Program-made: the position numbers and the translations under genes | Assembly (NCBI GenBank): GCA_905147135.1 | Contig: LR990064.1 | Coordinates: forward strand, 12,728,001-12,792,000 | DNA from: Blastobasis lacticolella | Lineage: Eukaryota > Arthropoda > Insecta > Lepidoptera > Blastobasidae | Direction of reading: 5' to 3' | Length of the DNA: 64,000 nucleotides | The notes under the pieces: generated by a model | Databases searched by the model: none | What the model was told of the DNA's origin: nothing | What the model saw: the letters and a program-made list of their open reading frames with translations, nothing else | In this document: positions 23,698-34,050 of the stretch, piece after piece | Layout of the letters: every line of letters begins with the position of its first letter | Numbering within the stretch: the stretch's first letter is position 1

Positions 23698-24662
23698 GTA
23701 GGCAGCTAGATATATAGACGGTATACGCAAGCGTACACACCCTCACGTACACAGCATAGAGGCGATAAGGCGTTGAAAGGTGGAATTTTCTCCAAGGTAC
23801 CGCCCAGGGAAATAGGCGAAAATTTCAGGAGAAATATCCCGACCTTTCCGCTAGATGGCGTTTAACGTACAATTTGCATACACAATGTTGCGAATTTAAT
23901 TCTAGAACGTTCGTATCAGGCCTTTCGGGCGGGTACGCGTGGCTGTTTTAATTTTTAGCTTCTAATTTGTAAGCGTTTAGTACTGATGAAGTCGAAATTG
24001 GAATGGGAATTAATCGCTTACTAGCACAAAGCTTCAAGCTTTCATTTTAATGAATATTAATTCTGTATAACTATTTACACATAATTTTATTTAGTAAAAG
24101 GATAGAATTTGGTATTTATTGAGGATTTTTGGAGCTGCAGGTTGCTTATCAAAAAACAAAACAGTTTTAAAAACAAAAAGCAGTAACTCAAAACCAATCT
24201 TATTTGACGACATATATACTATTCTTCAACTCGTCACTGTTTCATCTTACAAAAGAAAAAAGAAGTTCGCCCAATAACTAGGATCAACTCAATAACCATA
24301 CCTGGCAAAGACATCTCCGATATCAATGGGGAATCTATATAATGTAATTCTACGCAGCCAATTATGCAAAGAGGGCGAATCTAGGGCACAAGGCAAAGAG
24401 ACCTTTCTCTGCCTATTGAATTTTTATACAGAAATAAGTGGTGCGAAAGGTGATATTGGTATTGCTAGGTTCTTAGCTTAAAGGCGAAAATGTGGTGCAG
24501 CTTTCTTTGAAATAGCTTAAGTGATAATGGGCAGTGTAGGTTGTTTGAAGAGTACTTGTTTATGGGAAATATTCAGCAGTGGACAATATATATATGCAGA
24601 AATTTATGACGAAGAATGTGGTATATTGGGTTTATACACATGAAATACGCATTTTTTACATT

Positions 24663-24837
24663 TAGGCACTTACTGCGCTGGCTCAGCGACCCAAAGTGGA
24701 TCTAGACTTCCGGCGCCAGAGATCGCCATCTCTTCCTATCGTGCGCCATCTCCTGCCTATCGACGATGCTCAGTGCGTGCAGATCTTTTAGAGCTTCATC
24801 CACCCAGCGATACCTGGGTCGCCCGACCGGTAGAGAC
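24663..24837 (-). mobile_element. LINE C-terminal fragment (second RTE-like subfamily)
   Basis: Minus-strand GRPRYRWVDEALKDLHALSI then MAHDRKRWRSLAPEV and a TAG resembles the C-terminal tail of RTE-like proteins. It is followed by CCACTTTGGGTCGCTGAGCC. The ending is distinct from the QQWAS subfamily at 15.5 kb. Confidence 0.7.
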
Positions 24838-27170
24838 CAGGACTTACAGCAATTACACATTTGCTCAAATGTATTTAATTGTAAACAACATATCAAAATT
24901 CATACTAGCTTTAATTTAACAAAAACAATTCTAAAGTTTTTATATAGATTTGAAAATACCCCTTTTCATTTGTCGTCAGTTTTGCTTCTTTAACCAGATG
25001 TAACTCGGTGACCGATGCTCCTCTTAGTGATATTATCATTGATTTATTACTGACCGTAGATAGCACATGAATGCTTAAAAAGTGGGCCGGTGAAGGACTG
25101 CTTAATCGCTAGTCAAGCAGTCCTTTTCCGTAGTCCGTCATTAGCCGTCGGCACGTAAGCATGCCCAAGTGCGCGTTCAAAAATTGTCGAAACAATGGCC
25201 TTAAACGACGAAAAATGAATGGGATTTTATATTTTGCGTGAATAAACACATTATACATCTTATCATGCATAAATATAGCGATTTACACATAAAAAACCAT
25301 CAAAAATAATTATTTTAGTCATAGACATATTGTCAGTGTTAGACATCACGTCAGTTGTCCCTATCATGCGCATGCGTTAAAGCGAAAACAATGACTGCTC
25401 ACTAAAAGAAATGGAGTCACAGCATTATCCACAGCACGAAAAGCAATTTTGAGCTTTATAAGTATGAAAAAAAGTTGATATTTGGAAAATATGATACAGT
25501 ACGTAATGACATATTGATTGGGGCGTGCGTATTTTGCTACTACGTAAAAATGTCAATTAGGCGACAGATTTCAAGCGCATTTTTGTATGAAGTGCTTAAT
25601 CTACGGTTGGTAGTAAATCAATGGATATTATATTGCGACACAGATAGGTATTATATTTTTAAACCACTATGGCGAGTGTGCTAGCCGCAAGCGCCTGATA
25701 GGAAGCAATTCTCATGGCTTATCAAATGAAATCTTTACGCTATACCACTCCTTAACAAAACACACGCAGCTCACAAACATTCGCAAAACAATAATTCCGA
25801 CACACATCCAACGAACCGCCGAAAATGGCGCCAGAAAAAACAAAATAGCACGGCGGCAAGGGGAGAGAGAAAAAAAAGAAAAAATTCCCAACAAAATGAG
25901 AAAAAAATACAAATGAACAGAGAGTAACAAGACGTGGGCAATAAACGTTTTGCCATACCCCCATCACTAGGCAAAACCTATCATGCCCAACCCTTCTGTT
26001 GCTATAAAGAGAGGCCTCGGTCCCGGCCATATCTGACCCGAGGTCTTGATTCGTAGGGTTAAGCTTTTCATATAAAAAACGTCTTTACGCCTTTTTTCTC
26101 ATTCCGTAGGTTACAAGACTTTGCGCTTTGGCCGTGTTACGTAAGTGGACGGTTTTGAGTTATCGCCCTTCGGTATGCGGCTGTGTGGTGTTATTTATGC
26201 ATTTTTTGGGGACGCGCGTTTTTGCATTTGTCGGGGTGTATTATGAATTTGATTTTTCAAGTTTTTAGCTTTGTCATCAGCATCATCATCTTGGCGTTAT
26301 GGCCCGGTTGCGCACGCTACTCCTGGCCCACCTCGGTCTTCACTCTTGACTACGTCAAGCCATCGGAAGCATAATTAAAGCTAACTCTACGGAAAACAAC
26401 GATATTATGTCAATCTCGGATCCTGCCAAGGTCTTTCTTCTCCTCTTTCCCCGATCTTTGGCATCCTCACATTTTCTGTTCTGTTTATTCTAGAGACAAT
26501 GTTATCCCACCTCGCCGCAGCCCAAAAACAATATTCCACGCATACCGTCATAGACTGATACCGGTAAAAAAACACCGTTAATAATAATCGTTATTATGAT
26601 CGAACTGCGAAACTTTACTGGAATCAACATTATTATTGTGACGTTAAAACAGAATTTATGGGGTCACAAAGTCCGGAGCGGCCTTTGTTACCGGTACAAA
26701 CCGGTATTTTTGGAGGAAAATGACGACGTTCTAGGGGAAACGTCGTAAAAGTAATATAGTGGGCGTTATGATGAGCTCGACTCTTAGTACGCTGCAGTCT
26801 ACTGAAAGTTTACCGTAGTATATTGGGCTGTGGAGTGTGAAGTTGATGGATTCTCATGTAGTTTTAGATGACTGCGTCAGGAGTGTAATATTGTTCAATG
26901 GGGGAAAAGCACTAACTTATGTTAAGGTGCTAAATATTTAGTTTCAGTTTCAATTTATTTGTTAATTCATCAAAATAGGTAAAAAATAGAGATATTAAAA
27001 TTTTTGTAGTATTTTAAAAAGCGGAGCGTCACGATAAATTGGTAAAAAATTTAACCTTATTCCATGAGCAATGCATTCCACTTTGATTAGCTCTCACGCT
27101 TTTTGCTGCTGAATTTAGACGACTGAATTTTTATTAGCGCAAAATTAAATCCTAGAAGGGCTTAATGTCG
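24838..27170. other. No recognised gene; one hairpin
   Basis: An 11-bp stem AAGGACTGCTT/AAGCAGTCCTT lies at 25093-25125. Frames on both strands are low-complexity (for example F/S-rich at 25.7-26.0 kb). A SINE1-like trace (GGCGTTATGGCCCGGTTG) may lie at 26.29 kb. Confidence 0.35.
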
Positions 27171-27174
27171 CAAA

Positions 27175-27250
27175 AAATCTCGTAAATACCGTTTCAGGAA
27201 GGTCATTCCATTGAATGGTCGTACGCGGCACTTGAAAAGCCTACGGTAGT
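27175..27250 (-). mobile_element. Possible short LINE C-terminal fragment
   Basis: The minus strand reads FQVPRTTIQWNDLPETVF. The W-N-D-L-P-E motif is typical of CR1/jockey C-termini. It is too short to be sure and lies only about 115 bases past the Ig exon. Confidence 0.35.
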
Positions 27251-27364
27251 TGACCCACACTCATCCACGTGGAAAGGTGGAAGTTTAATTCATTCAACAC
27301 ATTCCATCATCAAGATTTCGGGAGCGTTAAAATCCATAAGTCAGTATAAAAAGGAAGTACTCAC

Positions 27365-27544
27365 CAACAACACTGAGGCTGGCGTTCGCCCGGATGACCT
27401 TATGCTGGTGAGCTGGTCCGACCTGGCACTGGTACTCCGCTGCGTCTTCGAGAGTAGCGTTCGCTATCCGAAGGTTGTACACACCCCGGCGACGATCCCC
27501 GGTCATCGTGTAGCGGGGGTAGCCCGGGATCACTGATGAGAAAC
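27365..27544 (-). CDS. sns: Exon of the same nephrin-like receptor: second half of Ig domain 1
   Basis: The minus strand has an acceptor (CCCTTTCCCCACAG) before 27544 and a donor GTGAGTACTT from 27364. The 180-base exon is phase 1 at both ends. Its first two bases (GT) complete the glycine codon begun by the last G of exon 33581-33730, giving ...GFALG then FSSVIPGYPRY. Then come TMTGDRRRGVYNLRI, the second Ig cysteine in AAEYQCQVG, and the closing strand VIRANASLSV. The PG-x-PRY and Y-x-CQVG motifs match the nephrin/Sns family. Two N-glycosylation sequons (NAT and NAS) fit an extracellular domain. Codon use is GC-rich against an AT-rich intron background. Ig domain 2 should follow in the next exon, but none was recognised at lower coordinates, so the next intron probably exceeds 27 kb. 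Confidence 0.92.
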
Positions 27545-27613
27545 CTGTGGGGAAAGGGTTGGTTGTGGTTATTGTTGTGGACTGGTGGAGAGGTGAGGGG
27601 TAAATCGGCAGGT

Positions 27614-27715
27614 TCATCATCATCACAGCCCATAACAGTCCACTACAGGACTTAAAGCCTCTCCCACGAAAGAGAGGTTATTGCCATAATCTCCACGCTT
27701 GGCGGGTTAGATGTT
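27614..27715 (-). repeat. Z1 repeat (LINE-like 3' end), minus
   Basis: CATCATCACAGCCCATAACA, GTCCACTACAGGACTTAAAG and GCCATAATCTCCACGCTTGG. Reversed, it ends ...TGGACTGTTATGGGCTGTGATGATGATG, like an RTE-type 3' terminus. It sits just upstream of the Ig exon acceptor on the transcript. Confidence 0.6.
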
Positions 27716-27770
27716 TGAAATATGGTGGAAATAGAATACACATCAGGTTTAAAAATGACTCACTTAGGTT

Positions 27771-28090
27771 ATTTTTATTCTACGCAGTGACAAACGAGCA
27801 TATAGCCCAACTGATGACAAGCGGTTACTGTCCCCCATACTTCAGTAATTCAGTTTTATTACATAACATCTACGATTCATACATTTAGGTTGCAGGCAAC
27901 AAAAATTCAGAAACGCAGGCTTGTTACTGTGAGGGCTAAGATGAAATGCCTCATGCCTGTAATTGCGCTGGCTACCTTATCCTTCAAACCGGAACACAAT
28001 AACTCAAGCATTGTTGCTTGGCGGTCAGAAAAAGATAAGGCGTTGGTACCCACCCAGGCGGACTCCTCAGGCTAAACAGAATCCTACTAC
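27771..28090 (+). repeat. Family Y repeat, near-complete
   Basis: It starts ATTTTTATTCTACGCAGTGAC and runs through ACATCTACGATTCATACATT, AAGCATTGTTGCTTGGCGGT and GGCGGACTCCTCAGGC. It is collinear with 9103-9405 and antisense to the gene. Confidence 0.7.
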
Positions 28091-28469
28091 TCGATTTTTA
28101 TTGGATTGAGATTTTAATTAACCAGCCAGAAACATCAGAAACGAATAAAAATACCACGAAAAATTGCGATGTCCGAAATAATCGTTACTCAATCATCCAA
28201 CGAGGCACGAAAAAATATTCAATTTAAATTCTAATTGATTGGAACCTAAATTGTATTCCTGGATTCGGAAACATCCGAGACAAAATTACCGATTAATTTT
28301 CTTCGGTTGGTGTCGAAATGAATCGAGTCGTAAAATTGGTATGCGCTGTGTAATTTCAATCAATTTTAATAGTTAACGTCGACACGCGATATTTTGAAGC
28401 AAATAGTTCATAGTTTCAGATCCGATACTCGGTATTTTGCAATACAATACCTATGGAGAGGTTTTCCCT

Positions 28470-28628
28470 GGAGAGTACAACATGAAGTTCTTCAAAAAGG
28501 GGTAAATAGGTTTCTACGGGGTCGGCAACGCGTGGGTGATGCCCCTGGTATTGCAAACGTCCATAGGCTGTGGTGACTGCTTACTCAGGCAGGTCGTAAG
28601 CTTGTTTGCCAGCTTAGTGGTATAAAAA
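28470..28628 (-). repeat. Family X repeat, minus
   Basis: GAGAGTACAACATGAAGTTC, AACGCGTGGGTGATGCCCCT, TATTGCAAACGTCCATAGGC and GCCAGCTTAGTGGTATAAAA form a complete reversed unit in the 6 kb intron. Confidence 0.7.
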
Positions 28629-28944
28629 AAATGACGTCAATATCCTCGGTCTCTGTTTCTGAATCGCTCGCATCAATTCGAACGGTTTTCAATGTTTATT
28701 GACATGAAAAATTCAGCCTGTTTTAAATAACATTAGCAACACCGAAAGAGTACGGTTCAAAAATAGGGAAAATCAGCAATATGCATCAAAATATCCAATT
28801 TTGGTCCCTGTAGGCTAGCACATGTTGCTCTCGCACGCGCGAGAATAGGCGCGACATAGCTACTACTATCTCTTTCATCTTAGTATTGAGAGAAGGAAAC
28901 AAACGCTGTGTCGCGGCGCGAGCTGTGTCGCGGCACACTTGTGT

Positions 28945-29135
28945 CGTCGATCGTGCTCTCGCGCTCGACTGCCCGGGGTCCGCCTTGGCCATGTTATAGG
29001 ATTTGGCAAATCAGGGAATTACGTAGAGCAATTGCCATCTGACCTTCGTGTCCCGTTAACAGGGGAACGTGACCAGATTAGATAATGGTTACACATGCTG
29101 ACGCCTGAATGTGCAGGTTTGTTTACAATGTTTTC
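28945..29135 (-). mobile_element. SINE1 fragment, minus
   Basis: CGTGCTCTCGCGCTCG, GGGGTCCGCCTTGGCCATG, CTGACCTTCGTGTCCC and GCCTGAATGTGCAGG match SINE1. The adjacent 28.83-28.94 kb is unusually CpG-rich (TGTGTCGCGGCGC and similar) and unclassified. Confidence 0.7.
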
Positions 29136-30198
29136 GGAACAAATACATAACAGACATATTTAATTCAAACTCATGGACGTACAGTGACATTGTGTGATGT
29201 GAAAATGTGGGAATAGGTACATCGTTTATCAAAGATTGGGCTGAACAAACGATCCCTTTGTCATAATCCATTAAAAAATAGGTCATTCTCAGTTTCAGCA
29301 AGCAACTTGCAAGCGCGCGAGCAGTTGCTGTAACGGCGTAAGATTTGGACGTACCCTATCCTTTTTTTAATTAACAATAGGCTTGTATTTGACCTCAACT
29401 CACCTGATGGAAAGATTATGAGGTCGAAGATGTAGCATGCGTGCCTAGAAGATACCTATTCACTCTAGACTTGCCTTCTTATCGAGTTGATGGACTTAAC
29501 TCCCCCTTACACTTTGTTCGACCAGTATTCGGCGACGCATACTGCATTGACTTGCAGACCCCAAGGTTATACTTATCGGAGTACAGTGACTCCGGCAGAG
29601 AGTAACAGTTCTTTGCAATACTGAAGCAAAGCAATAGCATTCGTTATTGAACTACCACGATTAAAAATCTTCCAAATTAGAGAAACCTCGTCAAAATCAG
29701 AGATATGACGCTACAGACATCCTCGGATACACACGTCGAACTTAAAACAATTCCCTAACAGCAAGGCCTAAGTAAATAATTCTATATAACAGAACCCCAA
29801 AGTCAAAGGTCTAAGTTTCTGTCTTTCGAGAGTTGCCACTAATCAAAGTTTGACTGGCAACTGGACAAGTTTTGTGTAACTATTGCGCGGTATTCCTGCT
29901 TCCCTTTTACGGTAATAACAAACTATATTCTGAATAGACTTGGTTGTTTTCATAGTTATTGATTTTAGTTCAGCTAGCTTAAGTTAATGGGTACGTTTTT
30001 GTGATAAGCGATCACTGTAAGTACCATCTAAAACAACGTTCGTTATATATATATTATTTTCCGAAACTAGATCAGTCTAATTACTAGCATATACGATACT
30101 CATTTGGGACCCATAGAATAAATGTAAAAAATTTAAGGTTAACTATAACACAGAATAAAAGGTGCCACTTTCCGCTAAAGAAACTACGTATAATTACG
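29136..30198. other. Intronic DNA with no recognised repeat
   Basis: No SINE, LINE tail or long frame. It has moderate complexity. A short GATCCCAGT/ACTGGGATC stem follows at 30199-30239. Confidence 0.4.
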
Positions 30199-30273
30199 GA
30201 TCCCAGTGATTACGATGCCGTCAGGATGTTACTGGGATCACAACAAGGGAAAAATAAAGAAACTAAAATAAGC

Positions 30274-30414
30274 ACACTTTCACTACACATATTATCGGGT
30301 TTGTTACCACGGTTAGTATTGTGGTTGTAGTTGTGGTTTGTTGTCGTCGAAATATCGAGGTAAAAACAATACTAACCGTGGTAACAAACCCGATAATATG
30401 TGTAGTGAAAGTGT
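30274..30414. repeat. Perfect 48-bp inverted repeat (fold-back)
   Basis: 30274-30321 (starting ACACTTTCACTACACATATT) is the exact complement of 30367-30414 across a 45-base loop containing CGTCGAAATATCGAGG. One arm plus part of the loop matches a repeat at 45.65-45.72 kb (TTACCACGGTTA, TACCTCGATATTTCGACG). The fold-back is therefore an inverted duplication of an existing repeat. Confidence 0.8.
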
Positions 30415-30603
30415 AGTAAATAACCACTTACCGTTCACAACCGTCTTAAAACCTTTAAAATAAGTCCTAACACTTAGTTGTTAAAGATATTACTAACAAA
30501 ATATGGGCTTGTTAACATTGTTTTAAACTTTGTTATACTTTATTTTGCCTGAAATAAATGTTTTATTATTATTATTATGAAGAACGAATCCTTCTAATAT
30601 CTT

Positions 30604-30859
30604 AGTAGAGCTCGTCTAGTCTAAAATGACGCGCCCCACTACTTAGTTAGTTGATTTCGATGTGTGAGTGCAAATATTAATAACGACACTTCATCTGTGT
30701 GGGAGCCAATGAACGACGCGTGCTCCGACGTTTGAATCTCACCGGCAACTGAATGACCAATTACAACGGCATTTGTATATGTATTGCGTCCATATTTTAA
30801 ACTTGCTTGTGTGCGTTTATGCGATAGTGGGGCGCGTTATTTTAGATTAGACGAGCTCT
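30604..30859. mobile_element. MITE, copy 2 of 2
   Basis: It has the same inverted termini (AGTAGAGCTCGTCTAG ... GACGAGCTCT) and interior as 23439-23697, in the same orientation. The last terminal bases have decayed. Confidence 0.75.
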
Positions 30860-31198
30860 CTTTTTACCTTACAATCGGTTGAAAATCCACCACCCCCCAT
30901 TTTCCCAAGTCCGTTGAACTCATCACGCCTATTAAAAAGTACCAGGCCGACATAACTGGGACAAAGTATCAGCAGTGCTCGCAAGTATAATCCGAGTCGG
31001 CAACTTGGTGCCGCTAACTTCCTTCGAATAGCAGTTAAATCTTCACCCAGAGAGTTTGAGTTTGACACTTTTTTGCCAAGGACTCGGTTTGGGGTTCGGG
31101 CGTGTCACAGTTATTCTTTGTTGGTCGCGGGAAGTGTTTCGGGATGAGTTTTAAATGCGAGATTTACTAGTCTGGTTCAATTAATGATGAAAATAATC

Positions 31199-31365
31199 AT
31201 ATTGTCGTTATTCCTGGTTGTGCTCGAGAGCCTAGGGTCCGGCTTGACCATGATCCAGGATTAGGCAGATCAGGTTATTACAGTGGAGCGACTGTCATCT
31301 CACTTCCATCACCCTGCTACCAGGGGAACTTGACTAGATTGGATCATAGTTTCACATTCAACGAA
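31199..31365 (-). mobile_element. SINE1 fragment, minus
   Basis: TATTGTCGTTATTCCTGGTT, GGCTTGACCATGATCCAGG, AGTGGAGCGACTGTCATC and CTAGATTGGATCATAG match SINE1; it is truncated before the head. Confidence 0.75.
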
Positions 31366-31389
31366 CTGGTTCTTACTTGCCATCGTTGA

Positions 31390-31555
31390 GTTTCCTACAT
31401 GCGTTGTCACAAGGTGATATGCCTCTCAGTGACAACGCACTTGCGATTCTGCACTTTTGTTACAGGAAACTTAGCATGAATAGGCGACAGTTACCATTTA
31501 GTATCAGGTGGGCTGTCTGCTTGTTTGTCACTGTGTAGTATTAAAAAAGGTTTTC
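31390..31555 (-). repeat. Family Y fragment, minus
   Basis: CACAAGGTGATATGCC is atypical, but CAGTGACAACGCACTTGCGA, GGCGACAGTTACCATTTAG and GTCACTGTGTAGTATTAAAA follow the reversed family Y order. Confidence 0.55.
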
Positions 31556-31857
31556 CCAGTTGGTCCGACGCCGGACCAAAGAGGTAGAACTATTTTCCAC
31601 TAGATCCGACTGTTATTATGTCAACAATTTTATTTCCACTTAGTTAGTCCCACCTTCTATGAGATCTCAGATTTATATAAAATTATATTCAGAGATTCTA
31701 TTTTCCAGAATAACAAGACTGTGCCTCTATAGTTACAATTTCAAAAGCTCAAGTGTACTGTCTGTCTACAGCTTCACTAGTCAACGGAGTGGTTCAATTG
31801 ATTGGCTGTAGCGATGTTCTATCAGTGGAGTAGAATATAGCAACAGCTTCTTACAAA

Positions 31858-31990
31858 CTAAGTTGGCAAACAAGCTCACGGCTTGCCTGATGGTAAGCAG
31901 TCATTGCAGCGGCATCACCCACGCGTTGCCGACCCCATAAGAACCCCTTCACCGATTTCTTGAAGACCTCCATGTTGTACTCTCCAGGAA
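31858..31990 (+). repeat. Family X repeat
   Basis: TAAGTTGGCAAACAAGCTCA, GCCTGATGGTAAGCAGTCAT and GGCATCACCCACGCGTTGCC, then CTTGAAGACCTCCATGTTGT, which is the full 3' end of the unit. Confidence 0.7.
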
Positions 31991-32001
31991 TAAAAACGAC
32001 A

Positions 32002-32056
32002 CACATGAGTGTACAGGGTTGGTGCTATTCTACTCTGCCAGACACCACATGGCCAA
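32002..32056 (+). repeat. Z2 3' fragment
   Basis: ACACATGAGTGTACAGGGTT, then GGTGCTATTCTACTCTGCCA and GACACCACATGG. Confidence 0.6.
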
Positions 32057-32383
32057 GCGGTGTATTGCTATATTGTTATTAATAAATTATACTTAATCCT
32101 CTTTATACTGTCAAACTAGCTTTGTACCCATTTGTATTCGAAAAAAAAATTTTACTAAAATAACAACCTACAAACTACAAACCGCTCTTACCTCACACCA
32201 CAGGACACTTATCGTCAATTTGCCGTCCATTGCCGCTCGAATGCGCCAGTATATTATTCCGCAGCGTACAATGCAGTCAATCGATCGCTACTACGGGACA
32301 GTTTATGCTAAGTTGTTGTTGATAACTCAAGTTAGGTTTATTAAGCCTTCCTCTAGGGACGACCGTTTGGTACAGCAATAGAC

Positions 32384-32472
32384 GGCCTGAGTGGTTAAGG
32401 CGGTTTAAGTACCAGTCGATTGTTTCGATTCCCGGAATGATTAATTTTAATTTCTGTTACGGGACTGGGACT
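32384..32472 (+). mobile_element. SINE2 fragment with degenerate head
   Basis: GGCCTGAGTGGTTAAGGCGG, TTTCGATTCCCGG and AATTTTAATTTCTGTTACGG. Part of the head is deleted and replaced, so it may be a SINE1/SINE2 mosaic. Confidence 0.5.
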
Positions 32473-32504
32473 CAAAACCGCCCATCGCAAGACCACGGTC
32501 GTAC

Positions 32505-32762
32505 ATCATCACAGCCCATAACAGTCCACTGCAGGACTTAGGGCCTCTCCCACAAAAAGGGAGGTTATTGCCATAATCTCCACGCTTGGCAGGCGGGTTG
32601 GAGATCGCAGTGTTATAATATAACAATGGAAAATGCTGCTGCCCATTTTCCAGTCTACGGAGGCGCTTAGATCTTTTGCCTCGAAAACATTAGTCGCCTT
32701 GTACGACACCAACGAGTGTAAGAGGTTGGTGCTATTCTACTCTGCCGGACACCACACGGTCG
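32505..32762 (+). repeat. Z1 plus Z2 composite
   Basis: Z1 (CATCATCACAGCCCATAACA ... CATAATCTCCACGCTTGGC) at 32505-32612 is followed directly by Z2 (TATAACAATGGAAAATGCTG ... GCCGGACACCACACGG) at 32618-32762. The same composite recurs at 37.25-37.5 kb. The 158-codon frame beginning at 32633 is a chance run through Z2 and a following SINE1. Confidence 0.6.
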
Positions 32763-32987
32763 TACGACCATTGCCAATTAAGAGAGCGCCTTACTATGCG
32801 TTCTCACAGTGTTCGTCTGCTAACGCACTGTGTCCTATACGGCTCTATGATTGGTTAATTTCGTTCATTTCACAGACGCATAGTGTCGATCGCCCCTCAA
32901 GTATTGTCACTGTGGGACTTCATAGTAACGTTTTTATATACGAGTCTGTGCATCTATATCCCATAACAGTTATTCTTATTACCGCGC

Positions 32988-33125
32988 TTGGTAACAGGGT
33001 CACGGAGGTCAAATGGCAGCCGCTCCACTGTAATTATCTGATCTGCCGAATCCTGGATCATAGTCAAGGCGGAACCCGTACCAAGCAAGAACACAACCCG
33101 AGACTTTAACGACAAGATGGTCATC
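32988..33125 (+). mobile_element. SINE1 3' fragment
   Basis: AACAGGGTCACGGAGGTCAA, GCCGCTCCACTGTAATTATC, ATCCTGGATCATAGTCAAGG and a diverged terminus CGACAAGATGGTCATC. Confidence 0.75.
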
Positions 33126-33339
33126 GTAAACTTAAGTTAGGTTTCATAGTTAGGTACTAGGGAAACATATCTGATTATACATCAACATATATCTACATAT
33201 ACCGCTTCATCGGTCTTTTAGTACGACGAATTCTCCTATATATTATCCTATGTACCTATCTTTAGTATGTATTTGTTGTTTAACTATTTCTTGTAAGTAT
33301 CTTTGTAAAATTGTATAAATTTAGCATTTATTAATGTAA

Positions 33340-33495
33340 AGTATCCCTTCCTTCACCTTATCGTATTGTTTATCCCGCACCGTCTACTGTTTACGATATT
33401 TTTTTTGTCACGGTTGACTGGCAGATAAGGCTACTTTAGCTTTAAGTCCGCCAATGTACCTTTAGGGCAAAAAGATTTAATAAATAAATAAATTC
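33340..33495 (+). mobile_element. LINE 3' end with (AATA)n tail
   Basis: GGTTGACTGGCAGATAAGGC, TTTAGCTTTAAGTCCGCC and TTTAATAAATAAATAAAT. The tail stops about 85 bases past the Ig exon's donor, on the antisense strand. Confidence 0.6.
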
Positions 33496-33580
33496 TCGCC
33501 GGCCATTTAAGGCCCAGTACATCCGAATCCTACGTATTATTTTGTTATAATATTTTGTAAATATATTTAAAAAAACTCAC

Positions 33581-33730
33581 CCAAAGCGAACCCATCCTTC
33601 GCCCACTGCACCTGCCCAGCGAGGTTGCCGACAGCGCACTCCATCAGCGCATCAGCGCCTTCCAGCACCCGCACGCTGCGCGGGAGCACCCGGAAGAACT
33701 GCTGTTGCGCGCACCAGGTGACGGCGAGGG
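33581..33730 (-). CDS. sns: Exon of nephrin-like Ig receptor (sns/hbs type): signal-peptide end and first half of Ig domain 1
   Basis: The minus strand shows a pyrimidine-rich acceptor (CTCTCTCTTGCAG) before 33730 and a donor GTGAGT from 33580. The 150-base exon is open in one frame, entering and leaving in phase 1. It reads LAVTWCAQQQFF (a hydrophobic stretch then Gln, like a signal-peptide end), then RVLPRSVRVLEGADALM, the first Ig cysteine in MECAVG, and the core tryptophan in VQWAKDGFALG. VQWAKDG followed by a Leu-Gly is characteristic of nephrin/Sns/Hibris Ig domain 1. These are single-pass membrane adhesion proteins that bind Kirre/Rst-type partners in myoblast fusion, nephrocyte slit diaphragms and eye patterning. 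No ATG lies in the exon, so the start codon must be in an upstream exon that I could not find. Family assignment is firm; sns versus hbs is uncertain, since many insects have one such gene. Confidence 0.9.
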
Positions 33731-33876
33731 CTGCAAGAGAGAGACGGGTGTTAGTTCGTTGGTGTGTGTAGGATTATTAGGTGCTAAATGCAACCAATAA
33801 CAAAAAATATTACGATTTTGTAAAATACAGTACAATATTACATTTAGTAAAACCTGCAAATTCAGGCAACTGTATT

Positions 33877-34050
33877 TGTAACCATGATCCAATCTGGTCA
33901 GGTTGTCCTGGTAGCAGGGTCATGAAAGTCAGATGGTAGTCGCTTTACTGTAATTACCTGATCGCCAAATCTTGGATCATGGTCAAGGCGGATCCCTCGT
34001 CCTCGAGAGAACAACCTTGACATTAACGCTAAGATGATTATTATATTATT
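33877..34050 (+). mobile_element. SINE1 fragment
   Basis: GTAACCATGATCCAATCTGG, GTAGCAGGGTCATGAAAGTC, GATCATGGTCAAGGCGGATC and GACATTAACGCTAAGATGAT. It lacks the head. Confidence 0.8.

Larger units (their letters stand above)
1..27364 (-). other. Presumed downstream intron of the nephrin-like gene
   Basis: The donor at 27364-27363 requires another exon at lower coordinates. No Ig-like frame with the W and Y-x-C pattern was found. The stretch holds AT-rich DNA, SINEs and LINE ends. That it is all intron is an inference. Confidence 0.55.
27545..33580 (-). other. sns: Intron splitting Ig domain 1 (about 6.0 kb)
   Basis: It lies between a GTGAGT donor and a CCCCACAG acceptor and joins the two exons in phase 1. 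It holds repeats from both strands: Z1, family X and Y copies, SINE1 copies, a MITE, a perfect fold-back, a degenerate SINE2, Z2 copies and a LINE 3' end. No other exon-like frame was seen. Confidence 0.85.

Noticed and set aside
25712..26030. Minus-strand F/L/C-rich frames as membrane proteins
   Set aside because: They overlap in several frames, derive from A- and G-rich low-complexity DNA, and have no start context or family match.
32633..33109. 158-codon plus-strand open frame
   Set aside because: It runs through a Z2 repeat, unclassified DNA and a SINE1 fragment; the same peptides appear at other Z2 and SINE1 copies, so it is a composite of noncoding repeats.
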